Assembly: GCF_900109655.1 (NCBI RefSeq)
Contig: NZ_FOAT01000014.1
Coordinates: 34,975 to 98,974 of the forward strand
Direction: 5' to 3'
DNA: 64,000 bases
Source: Hominimerdicola alba
GTDB lineage: Bacteria > Bacillota > Clostridia > Oscillospirales > Ruminococcaceae
The position numbers and the translations under genes are program-made. Positions within the stretch are counted from its first letter, which is position 1, and each line of letters opens with the position of its first letter. Shown in pieces: positions 1 through 9,204 of this stretch. Below the pieces are notes generated by a model, which saw only the letters and a list, made by a program, of their open reading frames with translations, ran no database searches and had not been told where the DNA came from.

Positions 1-174
1 ATGATGGGAAGATCGCTAATGACAGGCATATATGCAGGAGTTACTGTCGGAACTATTGCTTACAGTATTGCACGCAAAACTCAGCGAGGTAAAAGAAACC
101 TGAAAGCTCGTGCAGGCAAGACTCTGAAAAACATGAGTAGCTTCATGGACGAACTCTCGGATATGATAAGATAG
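1..174 (+). CDS. Small membrane-type protein, possibly 5'-truncated
   Basis: The frame is open from the first base and ends with TAG at 174, giving 57 residues from the ATG at 1. Because the window begins here, the true start may lie upstream. Residues 8-20 form a short Gly/Ala/Val-rich hydrophobic stretch, followed by a Lys/Arg-rich segment and an acidic tail ending in a Met-Ile-Arg. This resembles small YtxH-like or single-pass membrane proteins, but I do not recognise a family. It is followed at once by an inverted repeat that could end transcription. Confidence 0.5.
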   Translation: MMGRSLMTGIYAGVTVGTIAYSIARKTQRGKRNLKARAGKTLKNMSSFMDELSDMIR

Positions 175-181
175 CTTATCT

Positions 182-214
182 CAGACTGTCGGCGCATTTA
201 CGCCCGACAGTCTG
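182..214 (+). terminator. Inverted repeat after the first small ORF
   Basis: An 11-bp perfect stem (CAGACTGTCGG, 182-192, with 204-214) closes an 11-nt loop and is followed by TTTACTGT. The T-run is short, so this is a moderate candidate for a rho-independent terminator. Confidence 0.5.
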
Positions 215-330
215 TTTACTGTACACTTTATCGGTCACATAAAAGAATCGTCACAAAAAATATACATATAAAGACCTTATTACAGCTCAAAATTTGTTAA
301 AGATTTTTTCTTAAAAACCAAGTGCGCCAC

Positions 331-360
331 TAGACAAATCCACCATGTTTGTGGTATAAT
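331..360 (+). promoter_or_regulatory. Promoter of the L,D-transpeptidase gene
   Basis: TAGACA (331-336), 18 bp, TATAAT (355-360), sigma-A type. The start codon is 60 bp downstream with AAGGAAGG at 403-410. Confidence 0.7.
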
Positions 361-419
361 AAACTATATAAATTAAAGAAAAATGTCGTTTTGTGTTTAT
401 GTAAGGAAGGAAAATACTA

Positions 420-1925
420 ATGGGCGCAGATGCTGCAGGATACGGCAAAAAGCTCTCATCTGCCGGGAGCAGGAAACGGGGCAGAAAAAAAGTTAAGAAC
501 CAGACCGTTCTTATATGCGGTACGGCTGTAGTTGCACTGCTGGCCGCTGTAGGAATTTCATACGGCGTTGGCAGAGCTTATTACAGGAATAAATTTCTTG
601 CTGATACATTCATCAATGATGTAGATGTAAGCGGAAAGACCTACGAACAGGCTGTCAAAGAACTTAAAGCTGACACCATCCCCAAGGAGCTTAAAGTCAC
701 CACGATCGATGGTAAGGACGTTGTTATTTCGCCTGCCGATTTCGGTTACACCCGTAACGCCAAAAACGAAGTAAAAAAGCTTTATGACAAGGTAAATCAT
801 GGCGCATGGTTCTCGGGATATGCAGGTAGGACCGACTACAATTACACCGATGAATCAACATATGACAGCGAAAAGCTGAAAGAACTGCTGATTGAACAGG
901 ACTGGGGCGATGTTGAAACTCAGGACGCTGCGCTGGAACTGACCGACAAGGGTTATGTAATCAATGAGGAAGTTCAGGGCAATAAGGTCACAAATATGGA
1001 AAAACTGGAGGAAGCCGTTATCGACGCGCTGGGCAAAGGCGAGTTCGAGGTCAAGCTTGACAGCGGTACAGGCTGTTATGATATCCCCCAGGTTACATCT
1101 GACACTTTCAAAGATCAGTGTGAAGCACTGAACAAGGTGTTCAATATTTCCATAACCTACGACTTTGACTATACCACCGAAACTATCACAGGCAAAACTT
1201 TGCTTTCTCTTATCGAGATGGACGATATGGGCAACTACGTCGTTGACAGAAAAGCAGTGGAAAAGTATGTCGAGGGTCTGGCAGATAAGTACGATACTTT
1301 GAATAAGACAAGGACCTTCAAATCTACGCTCCAGGGCAAAGTCAAGGTAGAGCCCAGTGATGACGGCCGTTACGGCTGGTGGCTCTGGCAGGATGCTACC
1401 GTTGAACAGCTTGAAAACCTCATCGAAGAGGGCAAGAGCGTTGAATCCATCGACCCGATCTATTACAGCGACGGTTCATTCGAGTACACAGGTGTTGAGT
1501 CTGCAAGAACCGAAAAGGACGATATCGGCAAAACCTATATAGAGATCGACCTTACAAATCAGCAGCTGTGGTATTACAAGAATGGCAAGAAGAAATATAC
1601 CTGTGATATCGTTTCAGGTCAGACAACTTCTGCTGCACGAACTACTCTTGAAGGCGTATATAAGCTGTGGTCGAAAGAGACCAACAAGCGTATGAAGGAC
1701 AGAAACGCCGACGGCGAAGAGTGGGATACCACCTGCAACTACTGGAACAATGTTTCACTCTGTGGTATTGGTCTGCATGACTCCACATGGAGAGGCGGCG
1801 CTTTCGGCGGCACTATCTACCAGTGGAACGGTTCTCATGGCTGTATTAATATGCCTTACGAGGGAGCTGAGTACATCTACGAGAATGTACCCCTCGGCAC
1901 ACCTGTAGTAATGTTCTACGATTAA
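420..1925 (+). CDS. L,D-transpeptidase (YkuD domain) with peptidoglycan-binding-type repeats
   Basis: The 501-residue protein has a basic cytoplasmic N-terminus, one membrane segment (about residues 28-50) and a long extracellular part. Residues about 60-290 resemble the PG_binding_4/VanW-associated module that precedes YkuD domains in Firmicutes. The YkuD domain covers about 368-501 and keeps the signature: His453, then SHGCINM with the catalytic Cys475. Such enzymes form 3-3 cross-links or modify peptidoglycan at the cell surface using an acyl-enzyme on Cys. The ATG at 420 follows AAGGAAGG by 9 nt. The gene is monocistronic, with its own promoter and terminator. Family assignment is secure; whether it makes cross-links or has another wall role cannot be read from sequence. 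Confidence 0.9.
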   Translation: MGADAAGYGKKLSSAGSRKRGRKKVKNQTVLICGTAVVALLAAVGISYGVGRAYYRNKFLADTFINDVDVSGKTYEQAVKELKADTIPKELKVTTIDGKDVVISPADFGYTRNAKNEVKKLYDKVNHGAWFSGYAGRTDYNYTDESTYDSEKLKELLIEQDWGDVETQDAALELTDKGYVINEEVQGNKVTNMEKLEEAVIDALGKGEFEVKLDSGTGCYDIPQVTSDTFKDQCEALNKVFNISITYDFDYTTETITGKTLLSLIEMDDMGNYVVDRKAVEKYVEGLADKYDTLNKTRTFKSTLQGKVKVEPSDDGRYGWWLWQDATVEQLENLIEEGKSVESIDPIYYSDGSFEYTGVESARTEKDDIGKTYIEIDLTNQQLWYYKNGKKKYTCDIVSGQTTSAARTTLEGVYKLWSKETNKRMKDRNADGEEWDTTCNYWNNVSLCGIGLHDSTWRGGAFGGTIYQWNGSHGCINMPYEGAEYIYENVPLGTPVVMFYD

Positions 1926-1939
1926 TAGTTAAAAATATA

Positions 1940-1969
1940 ACGGACAGTTTCAAAACTGTCCGTTTTTTG
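1940..1969 (+). terminator. Rho-independent terminator of the L,D-transpeptidase
   Basis: ACGGACAGTTT (1940-1950) pairs with AAACTGTCCGT (1953-1963), followed by TTTTTT. Confidence 0.85.
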
Positions 1970-1986
1970 CATCCATTATCATAGCA

Positions 1987-2016
1987 AATAAAAAGTCGGG
2001 GAAGTTGTCCCCGACT
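1987..2016 (-). terminator. Terminator of the rsmD-coaD-coiled-coil operon
   Basis: On the minus strand AGTCGGGG pairs with CCCCGACT across a 7-nt loop and is followed by TTTTTATTT. Confidence 0.85.
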
Positions 2017-2021
2017 GATAT

Positions 2022-2618
2022 TTATACCTGTTCGCTCAGCTTAATGATAGCATCTCTCATACGGTTAACATCATCAAGGCTCTTGGACAGTCTGTTAACA
2101 TCAGACTGCAGAGTCTCGGAAGCTTCACCCAGAGTAGCATTTATGTTTGCGATCATAGCGTCAAGGATGCTCTGCCTTTTATTGTTAGCATCTGCGATTA
2201 TATTTTCAGCCTCTGCTCTTGCACGGTTGATTATATCCTCAGCATCCTGATTTGCTCTGTCTACCTGCTCCTTGACATACTGCTCAGCTCTTGCGATTAT
2301 AGCCTCCTGAGAAACAAGCTTGTCAGCCTCTGCTCTGGCTTCCTTCATCACGCTTTCCTTTTCGCTTGTAGCAGAATTTCTGATGGCATCTGCTTCCTGC
2401 TTAGCGTTCTCGAGGATAGCCTTTCTCTGAACTTCCAGTTCCTGAGCTCTCTTTATCTCGGGAGGGATACTCATTCTGACTTCATCTACCAATTCATGCA
2501 GGTGATCGCCGTCTACCATTTTTTTATTTGAAAAAGGTACAGTAGCGCCGTTGTCGATAGTTTCGTCTATTCTTTCCAGCAAATCATTCATGGGGGTATA
2601 ATCGATGTTTTCACTCAT
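2022..2618 (-). CDS. Long coiled-coil protein, V-ATPase subunit/DivIVA-like
   Basis: This 198-residue protein starts at the ATG at 2618, preceded by AGGAAG with 7-nt spacing; an ATG six codons upstream lacks a ribosome site. After an N-terminal segment with a FSNKKMVD motif and a DEVR-type helix, residues about 60-150 are an almost unbroken Ala/Glu/Lys/Arg coiled coil, followed by a second helical part. Proteins of this kind beside coaD and rsmD in Clostridia are often annotated as ATPase or DivIVA-like, without proven function. It is the last gene of a minus-strand operon with rsmD and coaD. A role as a cytoplasmic scaffold is inference. Confidence 0.8.
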   Translation of the reverse strand: MSENIDYTPMNDLLERIDETIDNGATVPFSNKKMVDGDHLHELVDEVRMSIPPEIKRAQELEVQRKAILENAKQEADAIRNSATSEKESVMKEARAEADKLVSQEAIIARAEQYVKEQVDRANQDAEDIINRARAEAENIIADANNKRQSILDAMIANINATLGEASETLQSDVNRLSKSLDDVNRMRDAIIKLSEQV

Positions 2619-2656
2619 AGTAATACTTCCTTTCATTTGCCCCGTACTTCTCGGGG

Positions 2657-3151
2657 TTATTTATCCTCAGGCTTATAAAGCCTGTTTTTTATCATTTCAA
2701 GAACCTCGGGTGAAACAAAGCCCGAAATATCACCGCCGAAGCTAGCTATCTCCTTTACGACACTGGATGAAAGAAACATATTCTCCCCTGCAGTGGTAAG
2801 GAATACTGTTTCGGCATCATTGTATAGCTTCTTGTTGGCAAGCGCCATCTGAAATTCATATTCAAAATCTGATACCGCACGCAGACCCTTAACGATGACT
2901 TCAGCACCTGTCATTTTAAGATAATCAGCCAGCAGACCGTCGTAGCAGTCCACAACCACATTATCAAGTCCCTTGGTCACGGCGATTATCATCTCTATTC
3001 TCTCTTTGGTGGAGAATATCGCCTTATTTTTGCTTCTGTTAAAGCTGACCAATACTATGACTCTGTCAAAAAGCTTTGAAGCGCGTTCGATTATATCCAG
3101 ATGTCCCAGCGTAACGGGGTCAAAGCTACCCGGGCATACAGCGATCCTCAT
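2657..3151 (-). CDS. coaD: Phosphopantetheine adenylyltransferase
   Basis: The 164-residue product has the nucleotidyltransferase start GSFDPVTLGH, with the T/HxGH signature at residues 14-17, and the usual full length. CoaD transfers AMP from ATP to 4'-phosphopantetheine, giving dephospho-CoA, the fourth step of coenzyme A synthesis in the cytoplasm. The later motif with GENMFLSSSVVKE matches the ISSTxVR-type region that closes the active site. It begins 2 nt after the rsmD stop, so the two are almost certainly cotranscribed and translationally coupled, a common pairing in Firmicutes. Confidence 0.95.
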   Translation of the reverse strand: MRIAVCPGSFDPVTLGHLDIIERASKLFDRVIVLVSFNRSKNKAIFSTKERIEMIIAVTKGLDNVVVDCYDGLLADYLKMTGAEVIVKGLRAVSDFEYEFQMALANKKLYNDAETVFLTTAGENMFLSSSVVKEIASFGGDISGFVSPEVLEMIKNRLYKPEDK

Positions 3152-3153
3152 AT

Positions 3154-3702
3154 TTACTCTTCCTCTGTCGGTATTTTAAAAATTGTAACAGCAATCTTGC
3201 CGTACTTATAACGCTTATGTTTTTTCAGCCTGCCGTACTCTTCAGCAAGTTCAAGCTCTTTTTCATGTTCGCAGACAACTATCGCCCTGTCGCTGAGATG
3301 AGCATCTATATTATCCAGTACTTTTTCAATTATACCCTTATTGTAAGGCGGGTCGAGCAGAACGATATCGAACTGACCCTTTGCCACTTTAAGGTAATCA
3401 AGGCTGTCCATATTCAGCACACGGGATTCAGCAGTGAGTTTGCAGTCATTGATATTCTCCTTAATGACCGCAACTGCCGCAGCATTATTGTCAACAAAAA
3501 CGCAGTGTTTTGCATCACGGCTGAGGGCTTCAATACCCATCTGACCGCTGCCCGCAAAAAGGTCAAGTACCTGTGCGCCGGGCACATCAAACTGTATCGC
3601 AGAAAAGACTGCTTCCTTGACCATATCAGTGGTCGGTCTTGTATCGAGGTTCTCCAGCGTTTTCAGCTTTTTGCCTCTTCTTGAACCTGTTATAACTCTC
3701 AT
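3154..3702 (-). CDS. rsmD: 16S rRNA (guanine(966)-N2)-methyltransferase RsmD
   Basis: The 182-residue protein opens with MRVITGSRRGKKL and RPTTDMVKEAVF, both typical of RsmD. It carries the SAM-binding motif VLDLFAGSGQMGIEAL and the catalytic DPPY tetrad of N-methyltransferases. It methylates G966 of 16S rRNA in the 30S subunit. It is first in the operon with coaD and the coiled-coil gene, and a good promoter lies about 30 bp upstream. Confidence 0.93.
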   Translation of the reverse strand: MRVITGSRRGKKLKTLENLDTRPTTDMVKEAVFSAIQFDVPGAQVLDLFAGSGQMGIEALSRDAKHCVFVDNNAAAVAVIKENINDCKLTAESRVLNMDSLDYLKVAKGQFDIVLLDPPYNKGIIEKVLDNIDAHLSDRAIVVCEHEKELELAEEYGRLKKHKRYKYGKIAVTIFKIPTEEE

Positions 3703-3730
3703 AAAAACTCTCCTAGACTCTGATATTTCT

Positions 3731-3759
3731 ATTATACATTATTTCTCGGCTTTTGTCCA
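3731..3759 (-). promoter_or_regulatory. Promoter of the rsmD-coaD operon
   Basis: On the minus strand: TGGACA (3759-3754), 17 bp, TATAAT (3736-3731). Confidence 0.75.
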
Positions 3760-3843
3760 GTATATTTTTCACTTTTTTTATAATTTTCACAAACTTTCCC
3801 CTATATTTCTTCAACAATGCGGTTCTCAAACCATATATCTCAC

Positions 3844-3872
3844 AAAAAAGCACTTCCAAAGTTCGGAAGTGC
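3844..3872 (-). terminator. Terminator of the short-chain dehydrogenase gene
   Basis: GCACTTCC (3850-3857) and GGAAGTGC (3865-3872) form a perfect stem; on the minus strand TTTTTT follows. Confidence 0.85.
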
Positions 3873-3912
3873 CGCAATAATTATAATAATAACGAGAACA
3901 AACAAAAATACA

Positions 3913-4671
3913 TCAAACTTTCTTGCCCGACTGAAGCTGTCCCGTAGCAGCAAGTATCAGGCGGCGGGGAGAAAGCTGGGCTGCTTTTGTGGCTACTGCA
4001 AGAGTTTTCTCGGGAACGATTATCATTTTTCCTGCAAACATACCCTCAACGGCACGTTTCGCACAATATTCAGCTGAAATAGATTTCACTCCGAACTGAG
4101 CATTAGCCACGGAATTAAACTCGGTATCAACAGGGCCGGGGCAAAGGGCTGATATCTTTACACGGCTGCCTGCCATTTTAAGTTCCTCATATATAGCTCC
4201 AGTAAGGCTGGTCACATAGGCTTTTGTTGCGTAATAAGTAGCCATGAGGGGGCCGCCCGGCATAAGTCCCGCAGATGATGCAACGTTGAGGATATATCCC
4301 CTGTCCTCTGCCTTGAAGTCCTGCAAAAACAGCTTTGTAAGGATATGCACAGCTGTGACATTTGTATCAATCATGCGAAGCTCGTCCTCAAGGGGGATCT
4401 TATCGAAATCGCCTAGCTTTCCGAAACCTGCATTGTTTACCAGTACAGTAACTCTTTCTCCGCTGACCTCTTCATGCAGACGCATACATTCGTCCTTGCA
4501 TGAAAGGTCGCAGACTATCACTCTGCTGTCGTGTAGTTCAGCTGCAAGCTCAAGAAGTCTGTCTTCACGGCGGGCTGTCAGTATCACCCTGAAGCCGCGG
4601 ATATCAAGTTCTCTTGCGATCTCTCTGCCAATACCCGAGCTGGCACCTGTGACTAAAGCCGTCCTTGCCAT
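3913..4671 (-). CDS. Short-chain dehydrogenase/reductase, classical SDR
   Basis: The 252-residue protein has the Rossmann motif TGASSGIG at residues 8-15, NNAG near residue 85, a Ser in the NVASSAG segment, and the catalytic YYATK motif near residues 150-160. The length is that of classical SDRs. It would oxidise or reduce a hydroxyl or carbonyl group with NAD(P)(H). It belongs to the broad DltE/YqjQ-like group in which substrates are unknown. AAAGGAC precedes the ATG at 4671. It is monocistronic with its own promoter and terminator. Confidence 0.88.
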   Translation of the reverse strand: MARTALVTGASSGIGREIARELDIRGFRVILTARREDRLLELAAELHDSRVIVCDLSCKDECMRLHEEVSGERVTVLVNNAGFGKLGDFDKIPLEDELRMIDTNVTAVHILTKLFLQDFKAEDRGYILNVASSAGLMPGGPLMATYYATKAYVTSLTGAIYEELKMAGSRVKISALCPGPVDTEFNSVANAQFGVKSISAEYCAKRAVEGMFAGKMIIVPEKTLAVATKAAQLSPRRLILAATGQLQSGKKV

Positions 4672-4703
4672 ACTATCAGTCCTTTCAATAATAATATAAC
4701 TAT

Positions 4704-4732
4704 ATTATACAGCCGAAACTACCGATTGTCAA
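4704..4732 (-). promoter_or_regulatory. Promoter of the short-chain dehydrogenase gene
   Basis: Minus strand consensus: TTGACA (4732-4727), 17 bp, TATAAT (4709-4704). Confidence 0.85.
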
Positions 4733-4783
4733 CAGTTACCGTTATTCAAATAAATAACCTTACAGAATATTAACACCAAATAC

Positions 4784-4816
4784 AAAAAGACACCCCTGCA
4801 TATAAGCAGGAGTGTC
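4784..4816 (-). terminator. Terminator of the membrane-anchored secreted protein gene
   Basis: GACACCCCTGC (4789-4799) and GCAGGAGTGTC (4806-4816) pair with one mismatch; TTTTT follows on the minus strand. Confidence 0.8.
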
Positions 4817-4852
4817 GTCGATTCAATTATTCAGTCTGATCAAAATCAGCTT

Positions 4853-6490
4853 TTATGCAGGCTGATTAGAAGTGCTTTCGGTTGCATTCTCACTCTCAAA
4901 AGCTTCCCAGTCAAAATCGTCATCGTCATAATCATACTGACTGCTACCGCTGTAGGAAGAAGTGGAACCGCCGAACAGAGAATTGTACATCTCGTCGCCC
5001 AGAGTTTCCTTGAGCTTGTTCATGAAGCCTTCGGTATCGCAGGAAGTCAGATACTCATTCATCTGCTCCTCATCAAGAGCGTTGTAGATCTTAGCATCAC
5101 TGCCAGGCACTGTAACGTCAGAAGCCTCGGTCTTCTTGCTGGTCATAGTCATTGTAAATGCATTCTCGCCACCGAAACCGAAATCAAAGGAGATATTTAC
5201 ATCGTCAGCTGTAGAAGTGGACTTGATCTCCAGCCAGCCTGAATTAGCACTGCTTTCCTCGCTCTCACTAATATCGATCCTGATCGTACCAGCGAAATTC
5301 TCGCCTACATTCTTCATATCGGATATAGTGTAAACAACCTTCATGGTCTCCTTATCATTTTCAGAAGCGGAGATTGTGTAAGTACCGTTAACAGTATCAT
5401 TCTCGCTCTTCAGTGCGCCGTAAGCTGTCATCTTGCTTCCATCACCGGAATCGAATGCCATATCCAGACCTTCAGCATTATCGTTGCTTACAGTAACAAC
5501 CTTGAACTCGCCATCTTCATCAGCGGGCTTGAGGTAAAAACCTGTGAACTCACCGTCACCGTTCTCATATGTCTCGAGTACAACAGCACCTTCACCGTTG
5601 ATCTCGCCCTTTACTTCTTCGAGCATCTTGTCGATGGTCTCTTCGTAGCTGGGTGTTTCGATAGAGTCATCACCGTACTTAGCGGTCTGCTGATTAGCAG
5701 CTTCCATACCCTGCTCGTACAGCTTCTTGAAATTCTCATCGCCCTTAGCCTTTTCAAGGATCGCGGTAGCTACTTTCTGACCGTCTTCTGCTGTCAAATC
5801 ATAGGACTTGGAAGTATACTCATAAGAAATACCATCGATATCGCCGGCCTTCTTGCCTTCCTCCTTAGCCTCGGGGAAGTTATCCTTAAATACCTTCTCG
5901 TACTCCTTGAGATCAGCCTCAAATGCCTCGGCATCGAAGTCGATATTCTCAGCAGCCTTAGCATACTGGTCAAAGTCAAAACCAACTGAATCTTTCAGAT
6001 AATCCTCAGCTTCTGCCTTGTTTACCTTGATATATGCTTCATTCAGCTCAGGAACTTTTACATACATTTCCTCGCTGTTGTCTCTGCTGTATACCTGATT
6101 AACAGTAACCAGCTTCTCGCCGCCGTATGTCAGAACGATATCGCCTTCTTCGTTTCCGTTTTTCTGCTTACTGGAAACAGACATACCGATATCCTTCATT
6201 TCTGTGCCCATCTCTTTGGTCAGGGCAGGACCGAAGCTTACATTAAAAGTGCCCTCATACGCATAGTCAACATCGCCCTTAGCGATATCAGCTGCTCTGC
6301 CAATAGTGTTGCTGATGTTATCAGCCATAACACTCAGCTTAGGAGAAACAACAATAGAGCTCTGGCTCTTTGTCTTCTCGTTATCCTTATCTGCGTTTTT
6401 GTTTAATACGAAATAACCAACACCGGAGCCGACAACTGCGACACCGAGTACACCTGCCAATACGGGTGTAAGTACATTCTTCTTTACCAT
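4853..6490 (-). CDS. Membrane-anchored secreted protein of unknown function
   Basis: The start is the ATG at 6490 (AGGAGGT 6 nt upstream), giving 545 residues; an upstream in-frame start has no ribosome site. Residues about 7-30 are one membrane segment without lipobox, so the rest is extracytoplasmic. The body is acidic and beta-rich, with alternating strands such as GDIVLTYGGEKLVTV and many Asp/Glu/Lys residues, ending in a Ser/Tyr/Asp-rich tail. This looks like the large anchored proteins common in Ruminococcus that carry LolA/LppX-like or DUF domains. I do not recognise a catalytic motif. It has its own promoter and terminator. Confidence 0.8.
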   Translation of the reverse strand: MVKKNVLTPVLAGVLGVAVVGSGVGYFVLNKNADKDNEKTKSQSSIVVSPKLSVMADNISNTIGRAADIAKGDVDYAYEGTFNVSFGPALTKEMGTEMKDIGMSVSSKQKNGNEEGDIVLTYGGEKLVTVNQVYSRDNSEEMYVKVPELNEAYIKVNKAEAEDYLKDSVGFDFDQYAKAAENIDFDAEAFEADLKEYEKVFKDNFPEAKEEGKKAGDIDGISYEYTSKSYDLTAEDGQKVATAILEKAKGDENFKKLYEQGMEAANQQTAKYGDDSIETPSYEETIDKMLEEVKGEINGEGAVVLETYENGDGEFTGFYLKPADEDGEFKVVTVSNDNAEGLDMAFDSGDGSKMTAYGALKSENDTVNGTYTISASENDKETMKVVYTISDMKNVGENFAGTIRIDISESEESSANSGWLEIKSTSTADDVNISFDFGFGGENAFTMTMTSKKTEASDVTVPGSDAKIYNALDEEQMNEYLTSCDTEGFMNKLKETLGDEMYNSLFGGSTSSYSGSSQYDYDDDDFDWEAFESENATESTSNQPA

Positions 6491-6593
6491 AATGCTACCT
6501 CCTGAAAGTTTTGTCTGTGTTATTCTCTCTTTCTTGCCTACGACAGCAGACACCAGTTCTCACAAATCGGAGTCTGCGTCTTTCTGCAACTTA

Positions 6594-6622
6594 AATATAA
6601 CACATTTTTAAATTACTGTCAA
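6594..6622 (-). promoter_or_regulatory. Promoter of the anchored secreted protein gene
   Basis: Minus strand: TTGACA (6622-6617), 17 bp, TATATT (6599-6594). The leader to the ATG at 6490 is about 100 nt. Confidence 0.8.
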
Positions 6623-6735
6623 TAGTGAATATATTACAAATTATCTCACATTAGTAACTTGGATTAGGGCAATTTCGGGCATTTACGACAACATGGCGAC
6701 ATCAAAATGATAACAGGGTGACAATTGTGTGACAG

Positions 6736-9129
6736 TCACTGCTTGACGTCAACGCCGTAGCTTCCGCACAGAGTTTTCAGTGCAAGTTTGAAACCGAGAC
6801 CGATTGTTTTTGCTTTCCAGCCATTCTTATTGTAGATCTCCATTGCAACTACTGAACGCTCATCATCAAGACCCGGTATCTCATAGCTGCAAAGCTCTTT
6901 TCCGCCACAGCTTATACGGACGGTAGGCTTGCTTACGCGGCTGAATTCCTGACCTTCCTTGTCGCCGTAGATGGCAAAAGCCACTGCCAGCTTGGTTATT
7001 TCAGCATCAAGCTTTGAAAGCTCAACCGTGAACATTCTTGTATGCTGCGGATGATTGTTCACCGCTTTATCAACAGATGCTTTCTGTCCAAAGAAAACAA
7101 GATCGGCATCGCTCCTTACTTTTCCGCTGTCATTCAGCAGGAATATATAACCGTCAATATCAAGACCCTCTTCAGCCTGATAATCCATATCTATCACAAG
7201 CATCTGAGAAGCATATTCGTTAAGGTCGAACCTTCCGCCGCTGACAAGCTTGACAGCGCCGTTTTCCTCTGCATCTGTGATATCCTCGGGCGCAACATCG
7301 ATGATCTCATCATCGGCAGTGTTATTCTGCTCTCCGACTACCTCGGCATTTGCTTCGGGGATATTCTCAGCATCCGTTTCCGCTGAGATGATTTCGGACT
7401 CGATAGAGGTGCTTTCCTCGATCATCGGCTCTTCTGTAACGATCGCAGTCTCGGGATCGATAGCGGGAACTTCCTCAACTTCGGGTTCTTCCGCTACAGG
7501 TTCAGCCTCGATCTCAGGTGTGCTTATTTCCTCGGTGGGCAGTTCTTCTGCTATTTCAGGCTCCGGTTCAATAACGGATATTTCCTCAGCCGCAGGCTCA
7601 TCTGCCACGAACTCTGGTTCAGATTCAACGGCGGATATCTCTTCTATTACAGTCTCTTCCGCTGCAATTTCGGCCTCAACAGCTGAGATCTCATTAGTAA
7701 CAGTCTCCGCCTTTGCGACAACAGCCTGCGGAACTGCCGCTGTAACGGATTCTGCTAAGCTGCCGAAACGAACGCTCTCGCCAAGCTGTTTCATGCGAGT
7801 GAACATAGCTTTTTCTGCACCTTTTTCGATATCCTCGGCTGTGAACTGTTTCTCGGCATGGATACATATAATATTGCCTGCATGGTCTATCTCCAGCACA
7901 CAGCTGAAAATATCCTGCTGCGCCGAACTCTTCATCATCGTCGCCTTGATGTAGCCGTTTCTGTCGTTGCGGACAGTCTCGGTATCTATCATATCACCGA
8001 AACCGCAAAGCTGAGCAGTAAGTCCCGATTCTGCAGCCTCAGACGAGGTCATTGTTATTATCTCGCAGTCGAAATCATCAGAACAGCCTTCATATGGGGT
8101 GAATCCTACATCGTTCAACGTAAGTCTGTTCTTATCCTCGCCCCTGAGAACCGAGTAATCATCGGCAGTTATGCATACTTCATCAGCTATCTCCAACTCC
8201 ATAGGCTTGCGCTCGGGTTCTTCAAGAAAAATGAACTCCGCGCCCTCAGTCTTGGCATAGTGTTCAGCTGTACTGCCCTTGCAGCCGCCTATAACAACGT
8301 CCTTCCTTGCAAAGCCCCTGCCAATGACTATGTTCTTTTTAAGGATATCAACTTCTCTGAGAGCAGGACACTCCGTAAGCGCACCATCGCTTATTTCCAG
8401 AAAAACAGGCAGAAGTGTCAGCTTTTCAATATTTTTACAGCTGAGTTTTTCAAGCACTGTCACACCGCCAAGCGCCAATGCATCATTCAGGGATATCATG
8501 AACTTTTCAGCCAGGTCTTTTTCCCATTCAACACCGTTTCTGTCAGTTATGGAAAGTCTGCCGTCCTTGAACAGAAGTGCAGCGCTTTCCTCGGAATAGC
8601 TGTCCCCTGCAAAATTCAGCTGCCAAAAGACCTGGCTGCCGTTTTTGAAACCTCGTCTCTCAAAACCGAAAGAACCCGAAGTCTGTTCGCCATCCGAATA
8701 AGAACTGCGGGTAACTGTGATATCAAGCTTATCCGCGATGTCAGTATGCGCAAAAAGATCGGCTACAGCTTTCAGCTTGCTTTCAGCAGTATCGTCCACC
8801 GCAGATACCATCTTGTAAGTAAGACAATCAGCCCTGCCATGTACACAAAGTGTACACTTCATTTCATCGAAAAGCTTTTTATCATCGTCATTCAGTGATG
8901 CGGGATCACTGCCCGACCACGCCATGAAAAGAATCTGAGGAAGATCAATATCGCCGCCCTCCTTCGCGAATATCAGACCGTCCTCGTCACGGACTACCCT
9001 CACGCCCGATGCGTTGTCAAAATCCATACCTGTTATGCCGTTATTCGCAAGCACTTCCGCGAGTACGTCATCATTTATCTTATATGTCACAAGTTTGCAC
9101 TGTGTTCCCATCAGATTTGTGTTTTCCAT
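6736..9129 (-). CDS. Multidomain stress-type protein with C-terminal TerD domain
   Basis: Translation from the ATG at 9129 (AGGAGG 9 nt upstream) gives 797 residues; an ATG six codons upstream has no ribosome site. No signal peptide is seen, so it should be cytoplasmic. The N-terminal 460 residues contain two globular parts, one with a short leucine-rich-repeat-like stretch (near 240-300) and the sequence GRGFARKDVVIGGCKGS. Residues about 460-610 are a low-complexity Glu/Ala/Val/Pro linker. Residues about 615-797 form a TerD domain, with LDIDGYIFLLNDSGKVRSDA, FFGQ, and a calcium-site-like acidic pattern. TerD proteins act in tellurite and other stress responses in Ca-dependent complexes. This fusion is not one I know; no other ter gene is nearby. 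Confidence 0.82.
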   Translation of the reverse strand: MENTNLMGTQCKLVTYKINDDVLAEVLANNGITGMDFDNASGVRVVRDEDGLIFAKEGGDIDLPQILFMAWSGSDPASLNDDDKKLFDEMKCTLCVHGRADCLTYKMVSAVDDTAESKLKAVADLFAHTDIADKLDITVTRSSYSDGEQTSGSFGFERRGFKNGSQVFWQLNFAGDSYSEESAALLFKDGRLSITDRNGVEWEKDLAEKFMISLNDALALGGVTVLEKLSCKNIEKLTLLPVFLEISDGALTECPALREVDILKKNIVIGRGFARKDVVIGGCKGSTAEHYAKTEGAEFIFLEEPERKPMELEIADEVCITADDYSVLRGEDKNRLTLNDVGFTPYEGCSDDFDCEIITMTSSEAAESGLTAQLCGFGDMIDTETVRNDRNGYIKATMMKSSAQQDIFSCVLEIDHAGNIICIHAEKQFTAEDIEKGAEKAMFTRMKQLGESVRFGSLAESVTAAVPQAVVAKAETVTNEISAVEAEIAAEETVIEEISAVESEPEFVADEPAAEEISVIEPEPEIAEELPTEEISTPEIEAEPVAEEPEVEEVPAIDPETAIVTEEPMIEESTSIESEIISAETDAENIPEANAEVVGEQNNTADDEIIDVAPEDITDAEENGAVKLVSGGRFDLNEYASQMLVIDMDYQAEEGLDIDGYIFLLNDSGKVRSDADLVFFGQKASVDKAVNNHPQHTRMFTVELSKLDAEITKLAVAFAIYGDKEGQEFSRVSKPTVRISCGGKELCSYEIPGLDDERSVVAMEIYNKNGWKAKTIGLGFKLALKTLCGSYGVDVKQ

Positions 9130-9204
9130 TGTCGTTATCCTCCTCATTCTGCGAGAAACTTTCCTCTTTGCCCATTCAATTTCGACAAAGAGCTTATTAC
9201 TTGT

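Noticed and set aside
6729..6742. TGTGACAGTCACT near the TerD gene stop, like the Crp/Fnr palindrome
   Set aside because: Different centre spacing, imperfect, and at a gene end, not a promoter.
7250..8898. Long plus-strand open frames opposite the TerD-domain gene (234 and 346 codons)
   Set aside because: They are antisense shadows, with low-complexity Ser/Ala or Cys-rich translations, no ribosome site and no known motif.
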